A DNA stretch of 10,290 nt, taken from the NCBI GenBank assembly GCA_026389955.1, contig JAPLGY010000362.1:1-10290 (forward strand), read 5' to 3'. The translations under genes were made by a program, and so were the position numbers. Below the pieces are notes generated by a model that worked only from the letters and a program-made list of their open reading frames with translations, ran no database searches and was not told the DNA's origin. Positions within the stretch are counted from its first letter, which is position 1. Each line of letters begins with the position of its first letter. The DNA comes from Caldilinea sp. Lineage in GTDB: Bacteria; Chloroflexota; Anaerolineae; Caldilineales; Caldilineaceae. Positions 1 through 8,100 of this stretch are shown here, piece after piece.

Positions 1-1958
1 AGGCGGAGCAGCTGCGGCGGGCTGGAAAGTGTCACCAGCCAGTTGCGGGCCGAAGGTGCATCCGGCACAGCCAGCGAGACCACCACCTGGCTGTTTTGGG
101 CCAGGCTGCGCCAGGCCTGCGCAGTGGCCCGCTGATTGGCGGCGCGCAGACGCCACTCCTGGGCTTCTTGCAGCGTCGCTGTCGTCTGGGTCGCCGCCTG
201 CACCAGCTCGTCTGCCTGACGATCCAGTTCGGCTGCGATCCGCTCCCACTGCTCCCCCGCTGCCCGCAGATCCAGCGGCTGTGCGACTTCGATTTGCTGC
301 CGGAAGCCCTCCACCCGGGTACGAATTTGTGGGCCCAGCTGGCCAAGCAGCTGGCGCAGCAGGGCCCAGTCGGCGCCGGCGGGCAAACGGTTGGCCAGCG
401 CCGAACCGCTCTGCCCTGCCGGGATGAAGAGCGACAGCCTGCCCTCCCCAGCCAGGGCGGCACGCAGCCTGGACGAGCGATCGTTTTGTGCCAGCGTCTC
501 CCAACTGGCCATGACCGCCTCCAACGCAGCCTGGGCCGCAGCAGCCTGCTCCGCTTGCAGCGCAACGTCCGCCAACACCTCCACCCCATTCGCCGACAAC
601 GTCGCCGAAATGGTCCAACGGGCAAACAGGTTGCGATACTCGGCGGGCGGCTGCAAGGCTGGATCCACCATGCGTTCGCCTGCCAGCGCCAATGCGGCCG
701 CCCGATCCCCTGCTTCGACCAGCTGAACAGCCAGCTGTTGGAGCAACGCCTGGCGTTCCTGGGCAAACAGTTGGCTCTCTCCCGTCTCGGCACCCTCGAG
801 CTGATCGAGCAGGGCCAGGGCCCCCGAGAGATCCCCGGCGCGACGCAGGCCGGTCAGCAACAGACGCATTCCCTCGGCCTGCCACTGCTGCAGCTCGGCA
901 CGGCGCGGATCCTCGGCCCCGATCCCCTGCAGCGCACGTTCGATCTCGGCCACCATCATGCGGGCGTCGTTGGGGTCGTTGCTCTGGGCCGCACCTTCGC
1001 GGTAGAGTGCAGCCAGCCCGACGTGCAGGATCGCATATTCGTTGACCGGCCTGCCACGCTCCTGAGCCTGTCGGATTCCCTCGCCGTAGACCGCAGCCGC
1101 CTGGGCCATAAAACGGTCCTGCACCTCCGGCACGTCCAGAGCAGCAGCTGCGGCGGCCAGCCGACGATACCGGGCCGCCAGCGAGGCAGGAACCTCGGCC
1201 GTCCCCTCGAAGGCGCTGGCGTGAAGCGAATCGAGGGCGCTCTGGGCAGAAGGGGCCACCACCCAAAAGAGGAGACGGGCGGGCAGCTCCCCCTCAAACA
1301 GCCACTCCATCCGCAGATCTTCGCTCAGCGGCGTATACCGCCAGGAAGCGGGCTCCACCCGCAGCCAGCTGTCAACCGATGTCCCTGGCACCACCTCGAC
1401 CCGCGTGCTGCGCTGGCCTGGCCACTGACGCAACAAAGCCGTTGGGTATTCGACACGCAGCAAGGTCGCCTCTGCCAGGGAAAACGTGGCGTCCAGGCTC
1501 AACACGGCCGCACCGTCTGCTGGGAGGTCGACAGACGCCAACAGCCCCTCTGCTGTCGGCTCCAACACAAGCGGCACGCCTGCCTGCGCCACAGCCATGC
1601 TGGCGCCAGCATTCACCAGGCGCACCTGAAACCGCAGCGCCTGCGCAGTCTCATTGTGCACGGTGTAGGTGGCCGCCAGCTGCAGCAGGGTGTCGTCCTG
1701 GCCGACGACAGTCACTGTCGCCTGATGGGTGTGCAGGGTCACAGAGGCGGGGGCAGCCGGCACGAGCACTGGCAACAGAATCCCCCCGGCTGGGGGAGAG
1801 GCCTGGCGGGCGGGCGCAGCGGCCACCGTCAGGGGCCAGAGCAGCAGCCAGAGCAGCAGCCCCCATCCTGCCTTGGACGCCAAGCCAACCCACACCCCTC
1901 GAAAAAGTTGCGTTTCCCCCCTGCTTCTGGTATCTTGTAATCGACCGGCTGCATTCAT
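1..1958 (-). CDS. Large secreted or membrane-anchored protein of unknown function, C-terminus outside window
   Basis: This frame stays open from the ATG at 1958 to the window edge, about 652 residues with no stop, so the protein is partial. I do not recognise the family. Residues about 31-48 form a leucine/tryptophan-rich hydrophobic stretch (GLLLWLLLWPLTVAAA) followed by an Ala/Pro segment, which looks like a signal peptide or N-terminal anchor. Next comes a beta-rich region (about 58-240, alternating V/L/T). An alpha-helical, Ala/Gln/Leu-rich region with a TPR-like look follows (about 245-440), then another helical, coiled-coil-like stretch near 530-610 (for example ERIAAELDRQADELVQAATQ). 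The start is uncertain. ATG 1958 has no clear Shine-Dalgarno and gives a 30-residue polar tail before the hydrophobic segment. GTG 1895 or TTG 1883 would give a more normal signal peptide. The gene is divergent from the small gene at 2010. An envelope role is inferred only from the signal-like N-terminus. Confidence 0.75.
   Translation of the reverse strand, partial: MNAAGRLQDTRSRGETQLFRGVWVGLASKAGWGLLLWLLLWPLTVAAAPARQASPPAGGILLPVLVPAAPASVTLHTHQATVTVVGQDDTLLQLAATYTVHNETAQALRFQVRLVNAGASMAVAQAGVPLVLEPTAEGLLASVDLPADGAAVLSLDATFSLAEATLLRVEYPTALLRQWPGQRSTRVEVVPGTSVDSWLRVEPASWRYTPLSEDLRMEWLFEGELPARLLFWVVAPSAQSALDSLHASAFEGTAEVPASLAARYRRLAAAAAALDVPEVQDRFMAQAAAVYGEGIRQAQERGRPVNEYAILHVGLAALYREGAAQSNDPNDARMMVAEIERALQGIGAEDPRRAELQQWQAEGMRLLLTGLRRAGDLSGALALLDQLEGAETGESQLFAQERQALLQQLAVQLVEAGDRAAALALAGERMVDPALQPPAEYRNLFARWTISATLSANGVEVLADVALQAEQAAAAQAALEAVMASWETLAQNDRSSRLRAALAGEGRLSLFIPAGQSGSALANRLPAGADWALLRQLLGQLGPQIRTRVEGFRQQIEVAQPLDLRAAGEQWERIAAELDRQADELVQAATQTTATLQEAQEWRLRAANQRATAQAWRSLAQNSQVVVSLAVPDAPSARNWLVTLSSPPQLLR
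1908..1936 (+). promoter_or_regulatory. Possible sigma70-type promoter for the small gene at 2010
   Basis: A TTGCGT (1908-1913) and a TATCTT (1931-1936) are separated by exactly 17 nt, giving a predicted transcription start about 65 nt before the ATG at 2010. Matches to consensus are partial (3/6 and 4/6), so this is only a candidate. It lies inside the divergent gene if that gene starts at ATG 1958, and upstream of both genes if that one starts at GTG 1895. Confidence 0.28.
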
Positions 1959-2009
1959 TTTGCGTTGGCTTCAAAGACGTTCAGATTGAGACCTTCAGAT
2001 CGAGACGTT

Positions 2010-2312
<303 letters not shown>

Positions 2313-2330
2313 CCTTCCTGCCGCCGATCC

Positions 2331-2346
2331 TTTTTTGCGCAAAAAA
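2331..2346. repeat. Perfect 16-bp palindrome TTTTTTGCGCAAAAAA
   Basis: A perfect palindrome of six T, GCGC and six A lies in the 156-bp gap between the two rightward genes, 18 nt after the upstream stop codon. It could be an operator, for example for the helix-turn-helix protein encoded 120 bp downstream. It could also be a weak terminator for the small gene: as RNA the stem is mostly A-U with no usable loop, which makes a terminator less likely. A TTGCGC inside it could act as a -35 with TATCCG at 2357-2362 (16-nt spacing), but the match is poor. Nothing else clear is seen in the gap apart from a 6-bp inverted pair, CCCAGC (2365-2370) and GCTGGG (2389-2394). Confidence 0.5.
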
Positions 2347-2468
2347 ATACAACATTTATCCGATCCCAGCCACCTTGGTTGTGAGTATGCTGGGAGCAAC
2401 GGAAAATGCGCTGCACACTGCGGTGGTGCAGGCTGTTTTTGTGTCAAACAACCCGAAAGGATCGAGCG

Positions 2469-2930
2469 ATGGCGCTGTACACTCGCAAATTGAAACAACA
2501 CGAACGCAGGGCGATTGAAACGCACCTGAGTCAGCCGGAAGAGGATCTGCCGTTCAGCCGGCTCCAGATCATTGTGCTCTCGGCAGCTGGCAAACGTGTC
2601 CCTGAAATCAGCCAGGAGATCCAGCTGCATCCGATCAATGTGCGCAAATGGATCCATCGTTTCAACCGCCACGGGGTGGATGGGTTGCGCAGTGGAAAAT
2701 CCCCGGGGCGTCCGCCGGTCTTCACGGACGCGCAACGGGATCAGATCATTTCGCTGGCGCACAGCAACCCGCGTACGTTGGGGCTGCATTTCACCCGCTG
2801 GTCGCTGCAACGGCTTCGCGCCTACTTGATCCACCATTCGATCGTCGAGAATATCAGCATCGAAACCATCCGCCAGATGGTACAATCCACCTACCGGTAC
2901 GACCTGGCCAAGGAATTGGGCCAGGCCTGA
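2469..2930 (+). CDS. Stand-alone double helix-turn-helix protein, like the DNA-binding half of an IS630 transposase
   Basis: A 153-residue protein. Residues about 28-75 form a homeodomain-like helix-turn-helix: helices LQIIVLSAA and [10 protein letters not shown], then recognition helix [20 protein letters not shown]. This is the N-terminal pattern of IS630/Tc1-type transposases. A basic G-K-S-P-G-R-P-P hinge (76-83) follows. A second helix-turn-helix spans about 85-140 ([13 protein letters not shown], then [11 protein letters not shown], then [10 protein letters not shown]), as in the paired DNA-binding domains of that family. The protein stops where the DDE catalytic domain would begin, and no DDE motif follows in any frame before the next gene at 3068. 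The start at 2469 is chosen because AAAGGA sits about 8 nt upstream; an in-frame ATG at 2406 adds a Cys/Arg-rich tail with no family look. It is either a transposase relic or a reused DNA-binding protein. The intact frame and good ribosome binding site favour an expressed protein, with target unknown. Confidence 0.8.
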   Translation: MALYTRKLKQHERRAIETHLSQPEEDLPFSRLQIIVLSAAGKRVPEISQEIQLHPINVRKWIHRFNRHGVDGLRSGKSPGRPPVFTDAQRDQIISLAHSNPRTLGLHFTRWSLQRLRAYLIHHSIVENISIETIRQMVQSTYRYDLAKELGQA

Positions 2931-2989
2931 TCGTCGGCGGCGCTGCGGGCCGCACCGAGTTCTCTGGGTGGTTCTTTCGTCTCTTCTGT

Positions 2990-3031
2990 ATCTCCGCCCC
3001 AGAATCTCCGCTCCAGAATCTCCGCTCCAGA
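2990..3031. repeat. Three tandem 14-bp units
   Basis: The unit ATCTCCGCYCCAGA is repeated three times head to tail (2990-3003, 3004-3017, 3018-3031). The last two copies are identical and the first has C for T at the ninth base. The array sits between the convergent ends of the helix-turn-helix gene and the sugar operon and forms the left part of the inverted repeat at 2992-3050. Such a short array is best read as slippage or duplication within a terminator-like hairpin. Confidence 0.85.
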
Positions 3032-3050
3032 GGGGGTCTCTGGGGCGGAG
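2992..3050. terminator. Inverted repeat between convergent genes, possible bidirectional terminator
   Basis: CTCCGCCCCAGA (2992-3003) pairs perfectly with TCTGGGGCGGAG (3039-3050) around a 35-nt loop that contains the other two repeat units, which can pair imperfectly with the same right arm. It lies 61 nt after the stop of the rightward helix-turn-helix gene and 17 nt after the stop of the leftward operon, so it could serve both. Neither side has a run of T, so a classic intrinsic terminator is not shown. Confidence 0.5.
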
Positions 3051-3067
3051 GGCAGGAGCGCTCTTGC

Positions 3068-3913
3068 TCAGCGCAACAGCTTTTGTGCGGCCTGCAGGCT
3101 TTGGGGAACGCCGACGGTCAGCGGGTCTTCGCCCCCTTCGTATTCGAGCGAGAGCCAGCCGGTGTAGCCGGCAGCGTCGAGCAGCCCGACGATCGCCGGC
3201 AGGTCCACTGCTCCCTGGCCGACGACTGCTCCGGTGAAGGGGAGACCGTCCAGGGCCTTGTAGACATGTTCGGTCTCGTCTGGTCGAGCCCGGCGGAAGT
3301 CTTTGAGGTGGACCAAGGCAGCGAGGGGTGCCAGGTCGCGTGCTGCCTCAGTCGGGTTTTGGTTGACCAGCAGGAAATTGCCGGTGTCGATGTTGGCCCG
3401 CAGAGAGGGAGAGCCCACGGCGTCAATCATCTGGCGCACCTGGTCGCTGCGCCCGGCCATCAGCCCGTGGTTCTCCAGCGCCAGCGTCACATGGTAGCGG
3501 GCGGCATGTTCCGCGCCTTGCGCCAGCCCCTCCACGATCCAGGCGAGCCCATCTTCAAATGTGTAGCCAGGTTTGGCATTGCCGCTGAAGACACGGAGTG
3601 TGCGCACGCCCAGCCGGTCGGCCACCTCCACCCCGGTTTTCAAAGACTCCAGCTGTTTTTCCCAGGCTTCCCGCTCCGGCTGGAAAAAGTCGTTGCCGAT
3701 CGAATAGACCGCCAGTTCCAGACCTGCCGCCCCGATCTGACGGCTGACCTTGGCGATCTCGGTGGCTGGGTCGGTCCAGAAATAGTCGAGCAATTCGACC
3801 CCGCTCGCCCCATTTTCTTGTTGGCGGGCCGCAAATTCAATAAACCCTGGCAGGTCGATGCGTTTCTGGCGCACTGCCGACACCACACTCCACATGCTGA
3901 TACTGAGTTTCAT
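3068..3913 (-). CDS. Sugar phosphate isomerase/epimerase, xylose-isomerase-like TIM barrel
   Basis: A 281-residue cytoplasmic enzyme of the AP-endonuclease-2/xylose-isomerase-like TIM-barrel superfamily, which isomerises or epimerises sugars, keto-sugars and inositols with a divalent metal. The beta strands and expected metal ligands are visible: E147 in ALENHG, D176 in NIDTGNF, H202 in LVHLKD and E257 in LSLEYEGG; a G-Q-G turn (232-234) precedes the last strands. Length is normal and no signal peptide is present. The ATG at 3913 overlaps the TGA of the oxidoreductase gene by four bases, and AGAGGAG lies about 8 nt upstream of it, so translation is probably coupled. It is the last gene of the operon. 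Pairing of this fold with a Gfo/Idh/MocA oxidoreductase is common in sugar catabolic clusters, where the dehydrogenase makes a keto-sugar. The exact substrate cannot be read from the sequence. Confidence 0.9.
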   Translation of the reverse strand: MKLSISMWSVVSAVRQKRIDLPGFIEFAARQQENGASGVELLDYFWTDPATEIAKVSRQIGAAGLELAVYSIGNDFFQPEREAWEKQLESLKTGVEVADRLGVRTLRVFSGNAKPGYTFEDGLAWIVEGLAQGAEHAARYHVTLALENHGLMAGRSDQVRQMIDAVGSPSLRANIDTGNFLLVNQNPTEAARDLAPLAALVHLKDFRRARPDETEHVYKALDGLPFTGAVVGQGAVDLPAIVGLLDAAGYTGWLSLEYEGGEDPLTVGVPQSLQAAQKLLR

Positions 3914-4896
3914 GCTTTGTCTCCTCTTGGCTGGCTGGCCGTCGAACGGTAGGCAGACTCAATGGCCCGCATGACGGCGATGCCGTCGGCAGCCCCGACG
4001 GCCGGCTGCCGACCGCTGCGGACACAGGTCAAAAAATGTTCAGCCTGCAGCACAAAGCGGTCGGGCCCCTCGAAGGGGAGCACCGTCCACGCTTCCTGCC
4101 CGGCCAGTCGATAGCGGGCGCCGTCGGACACAGCATAGTCGATCACCGCTTCGCCCTCACTGCCCCAGACGCGGATCTCCGCCTCCGAGACCGGGGTGAC
4201 CCAGCTGCAGTTCAACGAACCGATCACCCCGCTGGCACTGACCACCTGGATCGAGGCACTGTCTTCGACGGCCACAGGCAGGGTGGTCGACACTGCAGCG
4301 TCCACCCGCACAATCTCCCCGGCCAGCACACGAAAGATATCGAGGCTGTGCACCAGGGTATCGATCAACACACCGCCGCCGGACAGTTCAGCGTCTGTGA
4401 ACCAAGAGGTTGCTGCGCGGTCGAAGCGAAACCCGAACCGGTTGTAGATCTGGATGACCTTGCCCAGCTTGCCCTCTGCGATCAGGGTCTGCACCTGACG
4501 GAGCGGTTGATGAAAGCGATGGCAGAAAGCAAATTGGAGCAGGGCTCCAGACTCGGCAAAGGCAGAGGCGATCGCCTCCGCCTCGGCGACGGTGCGCGCA
4601 GGTGGTTTTTCGCACAGGCAGGCGATCCCCCGCTGTGCTGCCGCCCTGGCCAGCGGCAGGTGTTCCCGCGGGGGGGTGCAGATGCTGACCGCATCTGGCT
4701 GGAGGGCATCCAGCAGTTCGATGGGATCGGTGAAGAGCGGCACAGTTCCGTACGGCGCCGCAGTCGCCTCTGCCGTCGTCCGATCGATGTCGGCGACACC
4801 GGCGACTGTACAGAGCTCTGGCCAGGCCGCATACGCCCGCAGATGGGTGGCGCCGATCCCGCCGGCACCGATGACGGCAACCCGTACTTGTCGCAT
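3910..4896 (-). CDS. Gfo/Idh/MocA family NAD(P)-dependent oxidoreductase
   Basis: A 328-residue cytoplasmic dehydrogenase. An N-terminal Rossmann fold opens with [13 protein letters not shown] (6-18), followed by the acidic VADID (35-39) that binds the NAD(P) ribose, then the SICTPP strand (71-76) and the family's CEKPPA loop (95-100), with K97 the conserved lysine. The C-terminal alpha/beta substrate domain carries [17 protein letters not shown] (173-189), where D179 and H183 match the catalytic D-x3-H. AAAGGG stands about 7 nt before the ATG. The stop of the upstream permease is 12 nt away, and the gene overlaps the isomerase start by 4 nt. Members oxidise many sugars and polyols. In Ruminococcus gnavus a member of this family (NanOx) converts 2,7-anhydro-Neu5Ac to Neu5Ac within a nan operon of similar gene content, so an anhydro-sialic-acid role is possible here. 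A generic 3-keto-sugar dehydrogenase is equally compatible. Confidence 0.92.
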   Translation of the reverse strand: MRQVRVAVIGAGGIGATHLRAYAAWPELCTVAGVADIDRTTAEATAAPYGTVPLFTDPIELLDALQPDAVSICTPPREHLPLARAAAQRGIACLCEKPPARTVAEAEAIASAFAESGALLQFAFCHRFHQPLRQVQTLIAEGKLGKVIQIYNRFGFRFDRAATSWFTDAELSGGGVLIDTLVHSLDIFRVLAGEIVRVDAAVSTTLPVAVEDSASIQVVSASGVIGSLNCSWVTPVSEAEIRVWGSEGEAVIDYAVSDGARYRLAGQEAWTVLPFEGPDRFVLQAEHFLTCVRSGRQPAVGAADGIAVMRAIESAYRSTASQPRGDKA

Positions 4897-4908
4897 AACA
4901 GACCCTTT

Positions 4909-5799
4909 CTATCCTTTGATGCCCGTCAACGCGATGCCTTCGATAAAGGTGCGTTGGGTGAGAAAAAACAAAATGACCGTCGGGATCATGGTCAGCGTTG
5001 CGGCGGCCATCATCAGCTGCCACTGGGCCCCATACATATTTTGAAACATCTTCAATCCCAACGAAATTGTCCACTGGTTCTGTTCCGTCAGGTAGATCAA
5101 CGGGCCCAAGAAATCACGGTAGGTGGCTACGAACGTGAAAAGCGCCACAGTAGCCAGGGCTGGCTTGAGCAGCGGCAGCATGATCCGGCGAAAAATTCCC
5201 AGCTCGCTGGCCCCGTCGATGCGGGCGGCATCGGTCAGTTCGTTGGGGATCGTCATAAAAAATTGGCGCAGCAGAAAGACGTAGAGCGCGTTGCCGAAAA
5301 AAGCGGGCACGACCAGCGGCCAGATCGTGCCGATCCAACCGATCTGGCGGAAGACGATATACAGCGGGATCATCGTGACCTGGGCGGGGAGCATGATCGT
5401 GCTGAGGTAGACAATAAACACTGTGTTGCGCCCAGGCCAGCGGACGCGGGCGAACCCATAGGCGATCAGCGAGCAGGAGGTGACCGTGCCGACGATGGCC
5501 AGCACGCAGATCAGCAGGGTGTTGGCCATATACTGCCAAAAGGGGATATACTCGGTCGAGGCTGCAAAGTTCTGCCACTGCGGGTCAGCCGGGAAGAGGC
5601 TGGGGGGCACCAAAAAAATTTCAGCATCCGTTTTCAATGCGGTCGTGACCATCCAGTAAAGCGGGAAGACGAAGGCCAGCGCGACCAAACTGCAGATCAG
5701 ATACGCCAGGGCTCGGCCCAGCCGTTCCTGGTTGCGGCGGCTGCGCAGCCCGCCCGGCCCGGTCGCAGAAACTGTAGAAAACGTGTCGCTCGCATGCAT
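4909..5799 (-). CDS. Carbohydrate ABC transporter permease, MalG/UgpE type
   Basis: A 296-residue inner-membrane permease of the CUT1 sugar ABC family (binding-protein-dependent transport inner membrane component). Six hydrophobic segments are visible: about 31-53, 92-117, 126-150, 157-180, 213-230 and 263-281. The EAA loop that docks the ATPase is clear at about 187-210 (ELTDAARIDGASELGIFRR, then IMLP, with G197 at the conserved position). The extended periplasmic stretch with ALKTDAEIF after the first helix is typical of the MalG-like partner. The N-terminal 25 residues are polar with an RSRR basic patch on the inner side. Its start lies 3 nt after the stop of the other permease, with GAGG inside that gene's end as Shine-Dalgarno, so the two are translated together. 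It forms a heterodimeric channel with the preceding gene product. No ATPase is encoded nearby, so a shared MsmX-like ATPase elsewhere is the likely partner. Confidence 0.95.
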   Translation of the reverse strand: MHASDTFSTVSATGPGGLRSRRNQERLGRALAYLICSLVALAFVFPLYWMVTTALKTDAEIFLVPPSLFPADPQWQNFAASTEYIPFWQYMANTLLICVLAIVGTVTSCSLIAYGFARVRWPGRNTVFIVYLSTIMLPAQVTMIPLYIVFRQIGWIGTIWPLVVPAFFGNALYVFLLRQFFMTIPNELTDAARIDGASELGIFRRIMLPLLKPALATVALFTFVATYRDFLGPLIYLTEQNQWTISLGLKMFQNMYGAQWQLMMAAATLTMIPTVILFFLTQRTFIEGIALTGIKG

Positions 5800-5802
5800 G
5801 GT

Positions 5803-6735
5803 TTATTCCTCAGAACGGTAGTAGACCCAGCCAGAGAACCGAAAAAGCAGCCCGGTGGCCAGCAGAACGACAGCGAAAAGCACCCAGGCTTGTGCGCTGG
5901 CATAGCCCATTTTGAACTGTTGAAACGCCGACTGGTACAGATACATGGCATAAAAGAGCATCGAGTTGAGCGGTCCGCCCGCAGCCCCGTCGCGGGTCGC
6001 CGTCAGCACCCATGCTTCGGTGAAGTACTGGAAATAGCCGATCACGTTGATGATCAGCGTGTAAAAGATAACCGGGCTGATCATGGGCAGGGTGACATGC
6101 CAGGTCTTGCGCAGCGCGTTGGCCCCGTCCAGTTCGGCGGCCTCCAAGAGCGAGGTCGGCACATCGCGCAGCCCGGCCAGATAGATCAGGATAGTGTTGC
6201 CGCCAAACCACATCCCCATAAAAATCAACGACGGCTTGGTGAAGGCAGGGTCGGTCAGCCAGCCAATTTTGGAAAATCCAAACAGGTCGACGATCTCGTT
6301 GAGCACGCCGTACTGGCCGTTGAACAGCCACAGCCAGACGATGGTCGAGGCAACCACCGGCGTGATCGAAGGCAGATAAAAGATGGTACGGTAGATCGAC
6401 AGGCCGCGGATGCGGGTCGCCAGGAGCAGTGCCATCAAAAAGTCGAAGAGCAGGTGGACTGGAAGGCCGATCAGCACCATGTAGAGGGTATTGCGCAGGG
6501 CAATCCCGTAGACCCGGTCACTTACCAGATCTTGGTAGTTCTGCAGCCCGATCCAGTAGGGGGGCTGAAAGATGTTGTAGTCTGTAAAGCTGTAATAAAA
6601 CGACTGGAGGATCGGCCAGGCGGCAAAGAGCAAAAAACCGACGATCGCCGGTGAAATGAAAGCCAGCCCAGTCAACAAAGAACGCGTTTTTCCGGCGTCC
6701 CAGCGTGCGGTGTGCGGTTTGGTTGCTGCTGCCAT
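5803..6735 (-). CDS. Carbohydrate ABC transporter permease, MalF/UgpA type
   Basis: A 310-residue CUT1-family inner-membrane permease. The N-terminal helix LTGLAFISPAIVGFLLFAAWPIL (21-43) followed by SFTDYN (49-54) and WIGLQNYQDL (61-70) is the standard opening of UgpA/LacF-like permeases. Further membrane segments are near 80-107, 117-138, 169-189, 220-240 and 283-302. The EAA loop is at about 198-217 (LEAAELDGANALRKTWHVTLP, G204 conserved). The ATG at 6735 has AGAGGA about 7 nt upstream. A 68-nt gap containing a perfect inverted repeat separates it from the binding-protein gene. It is the partner of the MalG-type permease that follows immediately. Both permeases look intact although the binding protein upstream is broken, which argues that the damage is recent or that another binding protein is used. 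Confidence 0.95.
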   Translation of the reverse strand: MAAATKPHTARWDAGKTRSLLTGLAFISPAIVGFLLFAAWPILQSFYYSFTDYNIFQPPYWIGLQNYQDLVSDRVYGIALRNTLYMVLIGLPVHLLFDFLMALLLATRIRGLSIYRTIFYLPSITPVVASTIVWLWLFNGQYGVLNEIVDLFGFSKIGWLTDPAFTKPSLIFMGMWFGGNTILIYLAGLRDVPTSLLEAAELDGANALRKTWHVTLPMISPVIFYTLIINVIGYFQYFTEAWVLTATRDGAAGGPLNSMLFYAMYLYQSAFQQFKMGYASAQAWVLFAVVLLATGLLFRFSGWVYYRSEE

Positions 6736-6753
6736 CGTCCATCCTCTGTAGGG

Positions 6754-6786
6754 CTGGGACAGGCCTGCCCGGCAGGCCTGTCCCAG
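6754..6786. promoter_or_regulatory. Perfect 33-bp inverted repeat between binding-protein and permease genes
   Basis: CTGGGACAGGCCTGCC (6754-6769) is followed by one base and then its exact reverse complement (6771-6786). It lies in the 68-nt gap between the stop of the binding-protein gene and the ribosome binding site of the first permease. As RNA this is a very stable hairpin without a T run. In sugar ABC operons a structure here typically protects or ends the binding-protein message so that it outnumbers the permeases, as in malE-malF. It could also be one copy of a dispersed palindromic repeat. Confidence 0.7.
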
Positions 6787-6803
6787 GTTTGAAAGCCAAG
6801 GGC

Positions 6804-7995
6804 TCAGCCGCGCTGCAGCACTTTGTCCAGCTCCGCCTGCACCTCAGAGGCGACCTGGTCGAGCGCTTCCTGTGCGCTCATCTGGCCGTTGAAGACCGCA
6901 CTTTCTGCCTCGGCCAGGCGCGAATAGAGCAGGCTGTTGACCGGCATCTTGTCCGGGCCAAAGGCGTGCGGGCCGTTGAGCAGGTTGACTGCGAGCTGGA
7001 AGCGGGGGTCGCTGACAAAGCGATCCTCTGAAGCAGGTGCCAGCTTGGGCGGCACGTTCTGGATGTTGTAGCAGAATTCGCCCATGTTCTCGGCTTCGCT
7101 CAACCAGCGGATGAACTCCCACGACGCGTCGGGGGCTTGGACCCCAGCTGGGATCGTGAAGACGCTGCCGTCGAAGGTGGTGGTGTTGTCGTTGCCGCCG
7201 TCCGGGTAGGGGGCGGGCATGAATTCCATCACCAGGTCGGGGGCAAACTTTTTCTGGAACTGGATGAACCACTCGCCGACCTGCGTCATCGCCTCTTTGC
7301 CGACAAAGAACGAGTTTTGCGTGCTCATGTAGTCGCCGAACCCGCTCTGGAAGGCTGCCACCTTCTCCGGGCTCAGCCGCTGGCGGAAGGAGGCTTCCCA
7401 CTCCAACGCGGCAACCACCTTGGGGTCGTTGGCGGTAATCTTCTGGGTTGGCCGGGTCCGCACCCACTTCTGCCAAGAGCGCCGGCTGGTAGGCCACCAC
7501 CTGCGAGTTGGAGGTCACCATCAACCCCCAAAGCTCTTCGTTGTGCCACCAGGCATCCCAAAACTGCGGGAAGTATTCGGAGCCGTCGATGCCGGCTGCC
7601 TCGGCATACTGGGTGACCGGCTGCAGCCCGCCGCGCGCTGCCATCGACACCAGCTCGCGCAGCCAGACTGCCGAGACAACGTCGGGCGGGTTGCCGCCGG
7701 CGATCGCAGTCAGCACCTTCTCGTACTGGCCGAAGACCGTCGTCATGTTAACGAAGATCTGATCCGTGTGCTCGGCGTTGAATTTGTCGACCAGCTTCTG
7801 CAGTTCGTCAAATTCAAAGCCGCTCCAGCCTGTCCAGTAGTTGAGGAAGGCTTGGCCGCTTTCTGCAGCCGGCTGGCCAGCCGGCGCCGGTGCGACCGGG
7901 ACGGCGCAGGCCGCCAGGGCCATGGCGGCACCGCCCATGCCAACCATCTGTAGAAAGCCGCGCCGACTCAACTGTCGTGTAGGTTGCTCTGACAT
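6804..7995 (-). pseudogene. Sugar ABC transporter substrate-binding lipoprotein, broken by out-of-frame internal deletion
   Basis: The start at 7995 has AGGAG 9 nt upstream. Residues 1-30 carry a twin-arginine signal (SRRGFLQ, 10-16), a hydrophobic stretch and a lipobox ending LAAC (C30), so the product should be exported by Tat and lipidated. Family-1 sugar-binding signatures follow: LNYWTGWSG, the FDELQKLVDKFNAEH helix and GGNPPDVV. The frame is family-like to about residue 184 (EVGADPANP, near 7446) and then turns to nonsense, ending at 6844. The rest of the domain continues in another frame from about 7446 to the TGA at 6804: TQKITANDPKVVAALEWEAS, FQSGFGDYM, EFMPAPYPDGG, SWEFIRWLSEAENMGEF. 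The two parts sum to about 397 residues. The stretch normally lying between GADPANPP and QKITAND (roughly 50-60 residues, with the aromatic GW-W-GWxFGG region) is absent, so the lesion is a deletion of length 2 modulo 3. An in-frame GTG at 7463 could restart translation of the C-terminal part, without a signal. Confidence 0.85.
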
Positions 7996-8100
7996 AAAAG
8001 TGATCTCCTGTAAAGAACATTTGAACGCGATAACCGAACGATCTGCACAATACGACTCACAACGATACCGGGAGGCGCTGTGCCAAGACTTTGAACTGCT

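Noticed and set aside
96..1940. A 614-codon plus-strand open frame opposite the secreted protein.
   Set aside because: The translation is low-complexity Gln/Arg/His-rich with no recognisable domain. The minus frame has a signal-like N-terminus and balanced composition and remains open over the same stretch.
2990..3031. CRISPR-like repeats.
   Set aside because: The three units are contiguous 14-mers with no spacers.
4036..6654. An 872-codon open frame on the plus strand opposite the oxidoreductase and both permeases.
   Set aside because: It is antisense to three genes with clear family motifs. Its translation is rich in His, Gln, Arg and Asp with no domain, as expected from the complement of GC-rich coding sequence.
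7440..7465. Programmed ribosomal frameshift joining the two halves of the binding protein.
   Set aside because: A frameshift would not explain the roughly 50-60 missing residues, and no slippery heptamer is seen at the join.
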